64,000 bases of DNA from Diabrotica undecimpunctata (GCF_040954645.1 NC_092810.1:13564377-13628376), one strand, 5' to 3'. Shown: positions 21,096 through 32,847, counted from the first letter of the stretch. Numbers and translations: made by a program. The notes: generated from the sequence alone by a model not told the origin.

Positions 21096-22490
21096 TTTAC
21101 ACTAGAAAGTCGGAGGGGTCAATTTGGCCCCTGTTGCGATTTGAAGTTATTGTAGTTCTTTTATTTGACACAATAATAATTTCATATTTTATGACTTTTA
21201 ATATTTTGATATAAAGCCTTATTTAACGCAAAAAAATATTGTTTACTAAATTTATTAAATGGATTTTCTAACAAACCTACCATAGAAGTCTGAAGGGGCC
21301 AAACTGGCGCTGTATTAATTATTATCGTTTTCTCGGAAATTTGACGATTTCTTTTAACTTTCTGTCGGATAGATAAAATTATGTTTATGTACGTTTATTC
21401 CTAGAAGGTATTTTGTTACATACTGTTTGTTCCTTGAAAGTATTTTGTTTTTGAGCTGTTTATTAGGTTCTGCTGACTCTCGTTTCTAGAATATTGAAAC
21501 ATTCGTTCAATTGTGAAAATTCAAGACGACTGTAAACATGTCTCGTCGTGCACTATCAGAGCTTGAACTTCTTGAAGAAATACGAAAAATACAAGAAGAT
21601 GTTTTGGGAGGTGAATCTGAATTTGCAGAAAATAATGAGTCAGACGATGAACAATACGTACCACCAGAAAATAATGATTTAAGTGACTCTGATGCTTCAG
21701 TGCAGTTAGAAAGTTTTATTGTACAAGACTCACCAATTTATGTAAACACTGCTTCTACAACTCAACAGCACGAGTCAGCTAATTTTATCGTGAATCCAAG
21801 TGCATCTAAGCCAAGTCACAAGAGAAAAAGAGGTCAACAAGGAAAAACTATTTCAATCGGAGACACCGAACAATCGAAAGACGGAACAACGTGGAAAGTT
21901 ATTAATTCTGTAGTATCTTCATATTCATTGAATGTTTGCTCATTACAGGACGCCGTGCTCAGCACAACATTTATTGAGAGGAATCAGGTCCTACGTCGTA
22001 TGCAAAAAGGAACATGAGGAACAATTGTGTGGTAAGTGCTTGGCATCTAATATTCAACGACAGCATGTTATGTCATATAAAAGAATGCACTATTGCAGAA
22101 GCACATCGATGTTTGAAAAATGACACATGGACTATAACTTTGGAAGAACTGGAGGCTGCACTTGCTATTATGTACGCAAGAGGAATCTACGGCGCCAAAA
22201 ATTTCCCAACCAACAGCTTGTGGTCAACAGTATGGGGTCCTCAGTTTTTTAGGCAAACTATGCCACGAGACAGATTCAAGGATATTATAAAATATCTCAG
22301 ATTGGACATAAAGCAAACGAGATCTGAACGATTGAAAATCGACAAATTTGCTCTAGCCTCTGCGGTTTGGAATGAATTTATAGAAAATAGTGGTGCATGT
22401 TACAAACCGGGAATAAACCTTACTGTGGACGAACAACTACTGCCTTCTAAAGCCCAGTGCCCGTTCACACAGTACATATCAAATAAGCCG
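21096..22490 (+). mobile_element. piggyBac-like element, 3'-truncated
   Basis: The left terminus near 21096 (tttacactagaa) corresponds to the terminus of the complete element at 52356 (ttaacactagaa). A second copy of the terminal module (catagaagtctgaagggg) lies at about 21281, some 185 bp inside, the same layout as in the complete element. The right half is missing after about 22490, where the transposase reading stops matching, so there is no right terminus. Confidence 0.75.
21538..22490 (+). pseudogene. piggyBac-like transposase, N-terminal half
   Basis: It begins MSRRALSELELLEEIRKIQE with the acidic N-terminal region usual for piggyBac transposases, followed by 'GTTWKVINS'. A frameshift near 21975-22015 separates the first frame (21538-22017) from the second, which has 'ALAIMYARGIYGAKNFP', 'LWSTVWGPQFFRQTMPRDRF', 'TRSERLKIDKFALAS' and 'GINLTVDEQLLPSKAQCPFT' with the first catalytic Asp. 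After 'QYISNKPDT' homology ends abruptly. The second and third catalytic Asp and the C-terminal cysteine domain are absent. It is clearly paralogous to the copy at 52924-55173. Confidence 0.9.
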
Positions 22491-22722
22491 GATACTCTGG
22501 TTACTCTTATACTGGCTCTGTATCTCTGTATCTCTGTGTCGCTGTGTTTATTGCTTGGTTTACCGGTTACCAAAACTATGCCTAAGTGACGGTGCTATAT
22601 TTGTGAATGTACCTTACGGCATTTTATTCCAATCATGTTAATATAATTTGTCAGACGACATGTTTCTTGTTGTGAATTAAAATATGACCTCCCCTGTTAG
22701 GTGTTACCAAGGATTAAGGTTA

Positions 22723-24064
22723 TACAGGATGTTTCAAAAAAAGGTAACCCCGTCTCTAGGGTAGGTAAAAAACTGAAAAATAATTGGGGTTTGCTTAGTA
22801 AAAAATTTTTGTAACGCCATCCGTTATTAAGATACAGGGTGTTAAAGAAAAAAAAATGTTACGCATTTTTTACGATTTTGCCGAAACTACAGGCAACATT
22901 GTAATGAAATTTTATACGAATATGTTTTGGAAGCTGATACATCCCATGAATTTGTTTTTATATCTGATTCTCATAGAAGGCGCTAGTTACACGGATCGTA
23001 CCAAGTATTAGTCAATATAACTTTTTTAAGAGTATAATTATTAATCAAAATTTTAAGTAAACTTAAACATCATTCAATTTTATACGAAAAAGGTACTCTT
23101 GGTAAAATTCGATACTGTGTACCGTTTTCGGAATATTTTGATTTGAAAATTATGAAGTAATAATTGATGCTGGTATAAAATAGTTAGTAATTAAACAAAA
23201 CTCACAAGAAGAAAATTAAATTAATGACTAAGAACATAAAATAAAATTAAATTACAGTAAGTGTTCAAAATGCCCTCCGTTTTCGCGAATACACAAGTCT
23301 ATTCTTTTTTCTAAAGATTCCATTAACCTTCTAAACGGTAGGGGATCAGATATTATGTCATTTAATTGACGTTGAATTCTTTCTTCCAATTATTGGCGTG
23401 AATTTACCTCTGTAGCATAGACTGTTTTCTTAATATACGACCAAACTGCGTAATCCAAAGGGTTCAAATTGCATGACCGAGGAGGTCAATGAATCGGAGC
23501 TTCTGCACCTCTACCAATCCATCGATTCGGAAAATGATTACTCAACTAATTACGACACCTTCTATCAAAGTGTGGTGGAGCTCCATCGTACATAAAAAAT
23601 AAAGATCTTCGCTCGTTTGGCGTTAAATCTTCTAATATCTCAAATAAGGAATTGTTTAAAAAATCAAGATACAAGATACATCACCATTTAAATTTCCAGG
23701 TAGAATATGATAACCTATTAATTTGTTACCTAAAGTTGCTGTCCAAATATTAACTTTAAATGAGTCTTGGTAATGTGATACCCTTTTGACTCGTGGAGTT
23801 TTACCAAGAGTACCTTTTTCGTGTAAAATTGAATGGTGTTTAAGTTTACTTGAAATTTTAATTAATAATTATACTCTTAAAAAAGTTATATTGACTAATA
23901 CTTAGTACGATCCGTGTAACTAGCACCCTCTATGCTAGTTTGTAACGCCCTGTATCTTGAAAACGGATGGCGTTACAAAAATTTTTTAATAAGCAAACCC
24001 CAATTACTTTTCAGTTTTTTACCTACCCTAGAGACGGGGTCACCTTTTTTTGAAACACCCTGCA
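22723..24064 (-). mobile_element. mariner-like element with long inverted repeats
   Basis: The termini are tacaggatgtttc on the left and, reverse-complemented, tgcagggtgtttc on the right, each flanked by TA (22721-22722 and 24065-24066). The inverted repeats are long. About 120 bp at each end match, and a second matched block (about 22975-23110 with 23805-23935) follows after an extra ~115 bp present only in the left arm. Between the arms lies a decayed transposase on the minus strand. The architecture resembles that of the element at 41476-43683. Confidence 0.85.
23245..23790 (-). pseudogene. mariner-like transposase relic, C-terminal half
   Basis: Conceptual translation on the minus strand shows, with frame changes, 'NKLIGYHILPGNLNG', 'MELHHTL' (compare DGAPPHF around the second catalytic Asp in relatives) and 'LWITQFGRI' (compare SPDLNPLDFFLWG). 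The C-terminus is rich in L..RI. The order and spacing match the better-preserved gene at 41854-42852. Numerous stops make it non-functional. Confidence 0.6.
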
Positions 24065-24066
24065 TA

Positions 24067-24961
24067 TGTAATAAAACTTTTAATACAAATAATTCTGATA
24101 TTTCTACAAGCAATATTCACTAAAGTTGGAAAACATTTACTTTTGACTTTTTTCAATAATACATCAGACGTTAGTCAGTAAGTTTACATTTATTTTTGAA
24201 ATATGCTTCAATCATTTTCTTAACAAAAGTCTTTTTTCTTAAATCTTTCACAAGTCAAATATTTCATCAGAACTTTTTCGATAGAACCAGTAAAGTTTCT
24301 GACAATTCGTGTACCTTCTTTGTTAGGCTTTCAAAAGTTGTGTATATCTTTATTGGTGTTTTTCGCGAAAATGAAACTTACGGAGACCATAAACCTATGC
24401 AACACTTTTTTTATTCTCTATTTATGTGACAATCAAATACTGGCTGTTGTTCGTTTATGTTCGGGAATTTCTTGTTTATTCACTGGCAACGGGATAAGAG
24501 TTAGTAGTAAAGGAAACAACACGATAAGAAACATTCTTTTCACTGAGGAAATGTCTTCCGTATAACCCTACATTGTACACTGATAAAATTGAGAGATGAG
24601 TTTTTTACCGCGAAAGATTGTTATTAGTATACCAACAAAAACCATGTCAACAAAAATAAGAGTTTTGTACTGTATTTTCCATTTTCATTCTACACAGCTG
24701 GACAAAATTATAGCACCACTGTTTGTTTTTTTTTGGCAGGTAACAAATAAAAAGAAATAATGATATTAAAATTTTTCGGCTTTACTAGGACAATAAGAAG
24801 AGCTGAAAAAAAATAACTAGTACACTTTTTTTGATTTTATGTTTTCATTAAATATTTTCAGATGAATGCCTGCTCCGAACAAGGTTCTAAACAACAAAAT
24901 TTAAGAAACGACGATAAACAAAAAAAAAAGTTGTAACCAACATAATACAAATTTCCAGGTA
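24067..24961. other. unassigned
   Basis: AT-rich sequence with several short frames on the plus strand that resemble no known family. No terminal repeats were noticed. Confidence 0.4.
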
Positions 24962-25545
24962 ATAAAGATCATCCGGATTTATGTCGACCAATTACATTGT
25001 TGTCATGCATTTTTAAAACATTCGAAATAATGTTAAAGTTGAGAACGGAAACTTGGATAAGGTGGCAAAGTATAATACCAGCAACAAAATTTGGCTACAA
25101 ACAAGGCTGTGGTACGACATATCCAGTCGTTCGTCTGACTACAGACGTTCAAATTGGCTTTTTCAATTCCATAACAAGTGCATTGTTATGGACATTATCG
25201 ACATGAAAAGTGCTTATGACAATACTGATTTAAATATACTGTATGGGAAACTTGTATTTCTTGAAGTTCTAAGATTAATGGCATATTTACTATCAAATTT
25301 GTATAAAGACAGAAACGTATCGAGGCGAGTAGGTCTTTATATTATAGTACCAATGATAACATTAAAAGGCATTTCACAGGGAGCAGTTGTAAGTTCACTA
25401 CTTTTAAATCTGTATACATATGATTTGCACAATTCTCCTTTCAAAGTCTCCTTATATTACTTGTTTACAATATGCTGATGATATTGTCATCTATTCACAG
25501 CAGAAAACATACATTGAATGTATTACTAAAATAAAACATCTTCTT
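24962..25545 (+). pseudogene. I/R1-like reverse transcriptase fragment
   Basis: The translation shows 'DLCRPITLLSCIFKTFEIML' (RT fingers), 'TKFGYKQGCGT', then after a frameshift 'CIVMDIIDMKSAYDNTDLNI' (first palm Asp), 'GISQGAVVSSLLLNLYTYDL', and after another shift 'QYADDIVIYS' (catalytic YADD). This motif set is closer to I/R1-like RTs than to the RTE-like copies around it. Both ends are truncated. On the right it meets a minus-strand RTE-like copy. Confidence 0.75.
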
Positions 25546-26715
25546 TTCTACTTCTTCTTTTTATATAGACATGACTCTGTCTGTTTTTCAATGTGCCCTC
25601 AGTAAGTTGTCGTTCCATAGTTTCCGTGATCGTCTTCCTATTGGGGAACCGTCTTTTGCCATCTTTACTACTCTATTTGTTGTCATTCAGCTTATATAAT
25701 CGTTACATTCTACTCTTATATTTCTTACCCAGTTACTGATGTTCTCCATCTTGCATCTACGTCGTACATCTGTACTTCTAGCTCTGTCCCATAGTGTCTT
25801 ATCATCAATTTTTCTAAGCATTTTCATCTCTGCTGTTTCTAACATCCTTCTTGACCTCTCTGTGTCAGGTCTTGTTTCTGTTGCGTATATAATTATTGGT
25901 CTGATGACTGTTTTGTAAACTCTGCCCTTTCGTTTCTTTCCCGATATTTTTGTTTCTCCATATTGTTTCATTTAGGCAGCCTGCGGTTCTGTTGGCTTTA
26001 TTCACTTGATCTTTCACTTCAGTTTCGAGCTTTCCGTAGCTAGATAATGTGATGCCTAGATATTTAAACTCTATCACTTGTTCTATTATCTGACCTTCCA
26101 GCTCCAATTTACATCTTAGTAAATTTGCTGTTGTAACCATGCATTTTGTCTTTTTTGGAAAAATTAACATGTTAAATTTTCTGGCGGTTATATTAAATTG
26201 GTACAGCATACGTTGTAAATCATCTTCAATTTGAGAGACTAGTATTGCGTCGTCTGCATAGCAGATTATTTTAAGTTGTTTTTCTTCCATTTGGTATCCT
26301 TTTTTAGTTCTTAGTTTTTTATTATTTCATTCATAATCAGGTTTAACAATGGAGGACTCAGGGAATCTCCCTGCCTTATCCCATTGCCAGCTTCAATAGG
26401 TTCGGTTATTTCTTCTTCTACTTTTACTTTTATTGTTTTGGTAGATATTTTTGATCATCTCGATTATTCCTGAAGGAATCTCTCTTGCGTTCAATAAGTG
26501 GATAACGTCTTTTAATTTGACCCAGTCAAATGCCTGGGTTCACGAATAATAGATATGCTGGTTTGTTGTATTCTAATGATTTCTCTTGCACTTGCCTCAT
26601 TATAAATATAACGTCGCTGCATGATATTACCAACCTAAAACCTTGTTGTTCTTCTGCTAGTGTTATAATTTCATTCAGTTTATTTGTTATCAAGTTAAGG
26701 GTTGTAAGAGAGACA
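25545..26715 (-). pseudogene. RTE-like non-LTR element, degenerate
   Basis: Minus-strand pieces in order: 'IITLAEEQQGFR', 'QEKSLEYNKPAYL', 'ICYADDAILVSQIEDD', 'FNITARKFNMLIFPKKTKCM', 'QVIEFKYLGITLSSYGKLET', 'VKDQVNKANRTAGCLNETIW' and 'ISNWVRNIRVE'. A 3' UTR ending in GAAGAAGTAGAAAAG follows at about 25545-25560. Frames are broken repeatedly. It is a relative of the copies at 14094-15304 and 51200-52350. No clear target duplication was found. Confidence 0.75.
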
Positions 26716-27132
26716 AGTCACGTTAATAGAACTGTGGAAAACAAACAGCACTGGTATGGAGGTTGTGCGACTCACAATGAACATCACGAGTTTCAGAAAT
26801 TTTCTAAGATACATGTGAACTGGTGATATCAATACAAGGCATGATAAAGTTAGTTTGGATAAATTAGCGCCAACAAGAAGTCTTATTACCAAGTGGAACG
26901 AAAATCCAAAATATGTTTCTCTCATTCGTAATACGTTACCGTCAACGAAAAGTTGAAGGGTTTTTGTTTACTCTGTAGATAATATATTTATATAACATTA
27001 CAACTTATTGTGAGTATATTTTTTCCGTTTTTTTATTTAACAGAAATCCGACGCAACCTTGAGAAGACTCTCCTATATAATGCAATAAGTTTCCCGACGC
27101 AAGTACGATTTGTTTTGGTTTAAACAAATTAG
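26716..27132. other. unassigned
   Basis: No recognisable coding or repeat structure between the RTE-like relic and the Sola-like transposon. Confidence 0.4.
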
Positions 27133-27426
27133 AATTAAAGACCTTGGGACCAGAAGGGGACATGCCACAAAAGATTATTTTGGAGAAAACGTCATTTTAA
27201 ACTTATTTTCAAATCCTGAAATCCAAATTTTACATTGTTCTCGGAAGTAATGTCCACAATCGTTTGGAAATATGTTATTAAATACACAATAAAAGTAACA
27301 AAAATTTTTATTGAACGGTTTTTGAGTTTTTGAACATTTTTTGAAAAAATATGAGGCTTATCCCCTTTTGAACAAAAAAATATCTTCTAAAAAATGAACA
27401 TAAAATGCAACAAGGAAATAATATAT

Positions 27427-29631
27427 TCAGTTGTCAATATTTTCAATATCCGAAAAGTCGTCGAAATGTTCAATATATTCCAGTGATTCATTATCAGTAC
27501 CTGGTAGAATCTGTTGGCAGGCACCAATTTCTTCATAAAATTTTAGGAAAGCTGGTGGAATAAACTGTAACAGCTGGGAAATATTTTCAATTTTTTTTCT
27601 ATTTAGTGGAATAGGTTCACTGTATTTTGATTTCAAATCCCTGGAAAGTAAAATTGACTTCCTCATACCTTTCTTTCCAATATTAACTGCCTTATAGTCT
27701 TCATTTATAAGATGTTTTATATACATTATGTTAGGTTGTTCAGATGAAAACTTGAGGCTTGATATTTTGGAAAAGTTAACTTTTTCCTTGTCATCTGTAT
27801 GGCTTTTTTTCGTAATTTCGCTTTGGAGTTCTTTAAAAGAAAAAAAGTCGGATTGTTTCAATACAATTACCTCAAAGCAGTTTTTTCTTTTACATTTTCT
27901 CACTGCTTCGTACCAATCGTCTGGAGTATACACTTGTTTTAATCGATGACGCTTATACTTTTCAATTACTGCGAAGTCACGGTCACATGGTAATCTCGTA
28001 TGCCCTACTACCAAGTATTTGTGCTCAATAGAAGTGAAAATGCCTTCTATAGTAAGTTGTTGCCATAAACAAATTAGAGACCAATTTTTGTTTTGGCCGC
28101 TGCAGTTATCTGTATACACTATAAGTTTATTAGCAGTGGGTCTATTAGTTCGAAAATGTTTATATAAAATGCTGGCAATTTCATCGCTACCTCGCTTGGC
28201 AATGTTTTCTGGCTACATGTACATGAAGGCCTTTCCACTAATACAGTCATGGATGCCGAGGTTATAAACCCATGCCTTTCTCAAATAGAACGCTGCTCCC
28301 ACTGTTAAATTTGGCACTGCCATTGCCTGTTGTAGGTCAAAGCTGATAACCATTGCATTTCCCGTGGCTTTAGCCTCTTCTGTGTCCTTTTTCATTAGAT
28401 CCTGCATGGCCTGGGCACGTCTTTGATGTACCTCCAAATCAATTTTCAGTGTCTTTGCAATTTCTATGTCAGCTTCATTACTAATTTTCACATTCATTGA
28501 ATCACATACTTTACAAGTATCGCTCTTAGGTAACTTAAAGCCTATATTAAATTCTGAGCAGAATATGCGCCTATATTTGTCTTGGGTTACTGCCACAAAA
28601 TTATTTTGGCGGTACCACTCAAGATAATAATCATGATATAAACTTGAAATTGAAATATCGGAATCTAGGTAGACTTTTGTTGGGTTTTTTTGTCTGCTGT
28701 AATGGCTTGTGTATTTTGGTATCAAATTAATATGCTGTCTAACATACTCACAGTGTTCTTCTGGTATTTTCTTGTTGTTGTTGTCATGCTTACCTCTTTC
28801 ATCTGACTTTGGAGTAGACGCACCTTCTTTATTTTGGTGAACCAGTCATACGTTTTTTTGAAATGCCGTGTATGGCAAGAAACTCTTTCTTACAAATTTC
28901 AATTTCATCTCCATTTACTTTGACTCTATATTTAACTGATACATTTCTGGACGAATGAATTCCTTTTGTTTTCTTTGGGTAACTTCTCTTCTTTGGAATT
29001 ACTGTCATAGTTGAGAAGAGGTAAATATTTTGCTTGTCATAATTACCCAGGTTCCAAAAGGCATTAAATATATCATTTTCCTTACCTGCCAAAAGCTGTC
29101 TACACTGTTTTGTGCAACCGCAAGGCGCACCTAATTTTTTTGGTTCTATTTTCTTCCCTTTTGTATTTATATATTCGTGACCTAGATTTCTTTTAGTCTT
29201 GCGCTTAATTTTTTTATGCCGTTGGGTATTCTTGTGTCACCATCTAGAAGGCGCCTTCTTTTCTGGAGTTGGCAAGACACCTCGAGAAGTCTGTGGGGTA
29301 AAAACCTCTTTATTCTCCTACAATAAAATAGGTATTTTACTAAAAAGGGATAAGCCACAAAAAACCTTTAGAACAGGATAAGCCACAAAAAACCTTTAGA
29401 AAAATCCTAATGTTTTTAGGTTCGAAAAATGTAACATAAGGGGACAAGCCACATATTTAATAAACTTACCATTTTTAAGTTGATATTTTCCGAATCGCTG
29501 CTATTTCCGGACACTGTATAGTCTTTGTCATCTTCGCTTTCATTTAAAAATGGATCTTGGTCACTGTGATCAGAATCAAACTCAGAAAAGTCTATTTTCC
29601 GTTTACATGCACGGGAATGTTCCGCCGCCAT
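27427..29631 (-). pseudogene. DDE/D-type transposase of a DNCSGQN-containing family, one intron
   Basis: The start is the Met at 29629-29631 (MAAEHSRACKRK). Exon 1 (29470-29631, 54 codons) is acidic and ends at ATG|GTAAGT. The predicted intron is 29318-29469 (gtaag...ttgtag), and exon 2 resumes in phase with ENKEVFTP. Exon 2 encodes a Cys-rich segment ('GAPCGCTKQCRQLL'), 'FKLPKSDTCKVCDSMN', 'VISFDLQQAMAVPNL' (likely first Asp), 'YTDNCSGQNKNW' (second Asp) and 'YLVVGHTRLPCDRDFAVIEK' (likely third acidic residue). About 685 codons in total. Lesions: a TGA near 29240, a frameshift near 28825 and a TAG near 28213. The catalytic assignment is inference from motif spacing. Confidence 0.75.
29348..29403. 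repeat. two tandem copies of a ~28-bp unit in the transposase intron
   Basis: The unit contains ggataagccacaaaaaacc followed by tttagaa and occurs twice in succession inside the predicted intron. The core ataagccacaa resembles the motif found just inside both termini of the element, so it may derive from a subterminal binding repeat. Confidence 0.7.
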
Positions 29632-29856
29632 GTTGATTGCTACTGTGGCTTGTCTCGTTATGTTGAAAAATAAAGTAGTGGTGACACAACGGCACTTAAC
29701 TACAGCGGCGCCATCTATAAGAAAAAAGCTGAAATTTTCTCTTCGGGACATTAATACGGTCTTAAGGTGGGCGATTTCTACTTTAACTCAATTTTGATGA
29801 AATTGTGGCTTGCCCCCTTCTGGTCCCAAGGTCTTCAATTATATATTTTATATTAT

Positions 29857-30417
29857 TATTATTTATCCTACAAATATTTAGGGGTTTGGTCACTGATACT
29901 AATGACCAGGCAAGAGAAATCAAGAGGCGAATAGAGATAGCGAGACAATCGTTTGTCAAAATGAAAAAGTTCCTATGCAGCCGGGACATAAATATAAACT
30001 TAAGAACGAGAATGTTAAAGTGCTATGTTTTCTCCGTTCTGCTGTACGGCATGGAAGCCTGGAAACTGAAAAAGATAAACATTAAAAACATTGAGGCATT
30101 CGAGATGTGGTGTTACAGGAGAATGTGGAAAATACCATGGACAGAAAGAGTAACAAATCAAGATCTTCTGCTGAAGATGGGGAAGGAATGCGAAGTCATA
30201 AAAACCATACAAACGAAAAAACTGGAATATCTGGGCCACATAATGAGAGGAGAAAAGTACTCTCTGCTTAGACTCATAATCCAAGGAAAAATCTCGGGAA
30301 AGAGAAATGTGGGACGTAGGAGGATTTCCTGGTTGCGAAATTTAAGGGAGTGGTATGGGTGCAGTTCAATACAGTTGTTCAGAGCTGCTGCCAACAAAGT
30401 AAAGATATGCAAGAAGA
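29857..30417 (+). mobile_element. 5'-truncated RTE-like insertion
   Basis: It encodes 'REIKRRIEIARQSFVKMKKF', 'RTRMLKCYVFSVLLYGMEAW', 'EAFEMWCYRRMWKIPWTERV' and 'LEYLGHIMRGEKYSLLRLI', ending 'RRRISWLRNLREWYGCSSIQ'. It is nearly identical to the minus-strand copy at 38572-39161 but lacks the last stretch before the GCAAGAAGAA tail, through a small deletion. A 12-bp AT-rich candidate target duplication (attttatattat) lies at 29845-29856 and 30418-30429. The frame is open throughout, so it is a recent copy. Confidence 0.8.
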
Positions 30418-30429
30418 ATTTTATATTAT

Positions 30430-31069
30430 ATAATATTATATTTTATTTATTATGGTGTTACTTATTACTTTATATAAATAAGAATATTTATTAAAATAAA
30501 GAAACAGTAAATTCAAATTTTTAAATTTAGTTGTGTACATTTCGCGTGCGTCGACAATGTTAAGGGATAAGTATTGTAAGGCAAGCAAAATTACAACTCG
30601 GCTACAATATCGGGTTCGTTTTTCGAGGAGATTTTCTTCCATTCATTGTCTGCAATAAACGCGCGTTCACTTTTCATTTGTTTTCCCGGTTTCTCGGTCT
30701 GGATATCACATTCGTAAATACAGAACTTAATGTAATCAAAACTCTAAGCGGTTGTTTGCCATCCACCACACTTTATATTACTTATTGCTGGTTTGCAGTT
30801 ACACTTACACTAATAGTTTTATAACAAGTTTTTAGAGAACGAGATGGAGTTGGAACAAAATATATGGAGTTGTGTACAAATCCATTGAAATTTCTACATT
30901 TGGATTTAAAACTGGCTTGTTTTTAAACAGTGTGGTTTTTAGTTTTACAGATTTGGGAACGTTTAAATACGTCGTACAAAACTGAAGAATCCATTCTTAC
31001 ACTTGCATAATAAGATATTTTTTTTTATAACTGACATATTGACGTAATCAATCATTCATCCTATACATA
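30430..31069. other. unassigned
   Basis: AT-rich sequence with no recognised feature up to the terminal inverted repeat at 31070. Confidence 0.4.
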
Positions 31070-31394
31070 CATCCCAGAGGTACTTTTCAGTGCGTCATTA
31101 ATTATGACGTCATAGAATGAATTAGGTGTGTCGAGAATTATTTCATATAATTATTGAAGAATCTGACATATGCCAGGATCGTACTTAGCCACAGGTGAAA
31201 AGCTTGTGGAATTACTAGTAGTTTTATTGCAAGGTCATTTGAGTAGATTTGATTATTACAAAATATGTTAAGATATATTTTTTTTGTAATGGGGGTAATC
31301 CCGTATATTAATAAAAATAAAAAGTAAACAATATTGTTTATTAAATTTATAAATATGGAAATATTTAAAATCGACGACAAAATGGTTCATTTAT

Positions 31395-32380
31395 TGAATT
31401 TTTGTATCTTCTTCTTCTCAAGGCAATCTGGCGTCAAGGCGTCTGCGCGTCGAAAGTTGGCAATCATCACAGCGATTTTTAATTTTAAGACCGCGGCTCT
31501 AAATAAGTCGATAATACATGAGTTACATCTCCTTCCTATGGATCTTTTTCTCCAGATTTTCCTTGCATAATGACCTGGAGTATTAGATATTTATCTCCTC
31601 TCATCACATGACCCATATAATCCCACTTTTCTCCTCTTAATTGTTAGTACTTCTATTTCCTTATGCATACGTCACATTACCTCAACGTTGGTTATTCCAT
31701 CTACCCATGAGATCTCTAGTACTCTTCGTTACATCCGCATCTCGAATGCCGTCAGTCTCCTCACATCAATTTTCTTTAGTGTCCTCGCTTCCATACCGTA
31801 TTATGATAAGGATAGCACATAGCACCTCAGCAGTCATAATTTTAACTTAAGGTTTAAGTTTCTGCAGCAGAAAAGCCTCTTTATTCTTGTAAATGCGCTT
31901 CTGGCCTGTTCGATTCTGATTTGTATTTCTTAAGAGCCGTCATTGTTTTCATTAATAGTTGTATATAGGTATTTGAATTCTCTTACTATTTCAATAGGCT
32001 GATTCTGTACATATGTCTCACGAATGTCCTGAGTTGTCTTTGTTATTATCATATATTTCTTGCTCTGTTAAGTGATGGTCCATATTCTTCTTCGCTTACT
32101 GTGGTCACCTTATTAAGAAGTATCTGTAGGTCTTCATGTAATTCAGCTAAAAGAACTGTATCATCAGCGTATCTCAGATTACTTATGATCTTGTCATTAA
32201 TTCTAATGCCTACATTTCGTTAATCCATTGCCTTGCTTAATATGTCTTCCGAGTATATATTAAAAAATAATACTGGTGAATGTATACACCCTTGTCGAAC
32301 AACTCTTTGTACTTCTATTTCTTCTGATGTTATGTCTTCTATTTTAACTACTGCTGTTTGGCCATAGTATAAGTTACACA
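31395..32380 (-). pseudogene. RTE-like non-LTR fragment, highly degenerate
   Basis: Minus-strand pieces: 'EEIEVQRVVRQGCIHSPVLF', 'GIRINDKIISNLRYADDTVL' (catalytic YADD), 'LAELHEDLQILLNKV', 'WDYMGHVMRGDKYLILQVIM'. The tail is AGAAGAAGAAG at about 31400-31410. Nearly every segment is in a different frame, so this is among the oldest RT fossils here. It lies inside the TIR-bounded element. Confidence 0.75.
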
Positions 32381-32727
32381 AAAAAGACTGTTTTCAAAAA
32401 TTTATTAGGTAACTTTTAAATTAATTACATAAAAAAAATATAATTCTAATTATAAAAACTATTTATTAACTAATTCGTAATAATAATAGTTTATTAAAAA
32501 CACTGAAAAGTAGAATTTGAATATCAGTGTAATAGAAAATTATAGAAAAATACTGCCAGTGGAGAGTTTCCTTAAAGATATATCCTTAGACGAATTCATG
32601 GTGAAATATTTCGGCCATAACCTAGCAAAACATTAATTACAGAAGAAATTTCTAACGCCTCAACACGCTGAAATAAACAGTAAATAAAACAATTTTATTT
32701 TCAGGGTAATACAATACTTAATTAATA

Positions 32728-32847
32728 ATTAAATACTTCACGAACGGCAGAAATTGGTAATAATGTTTGTCCAGCTTCCTTTTCCAATTGAAAATATCTA
32801 AGTAATTTTAATATTAATACTTGTTCTTTTTCCGTATATCTTGTCAT
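32728..32847 (-). pseudogene. transposase N-terminal relic
   Basis: Starting at 32847 the minus strand reads 'MTRYTEKEQVLILKLLRYFQ', then 'LEKEAGQTLLPISAVREVF' and a stop. The pattern of a helix, then F-x-x-E-K and LLP...VRE, resembles the N-terminus of an insect Tc1/IS630-type transposase group. Only about 40 residues survive. It is probably the original gene of the TIR-bounded element. Confidence 0.45.

Larger units (their letters stand above)
27137..29836 (-). mobile_element. Sola-like DNA transposon, 4-bp AATT target duplication
   Basis: The ends are near-identical inverted repeats of about 34 bp sharing AAGACCTTGGGACCAGAAGG (27139-27158 and its complement at 29815-29834). AATT flanks both sides (27133-27136, 29837-29840). 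The 2.7-kb element holds a single minus-strand gene with one predicted intron and a DDE/D-type transposase. A 4-bp duplication is what the Sola superfamily makes, but the superfamily assignment is inference, because I could not compare the protein. Repeated GGGGAYAAGCCACA-like motifs lie inside both ends. Confidence 0.8.
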
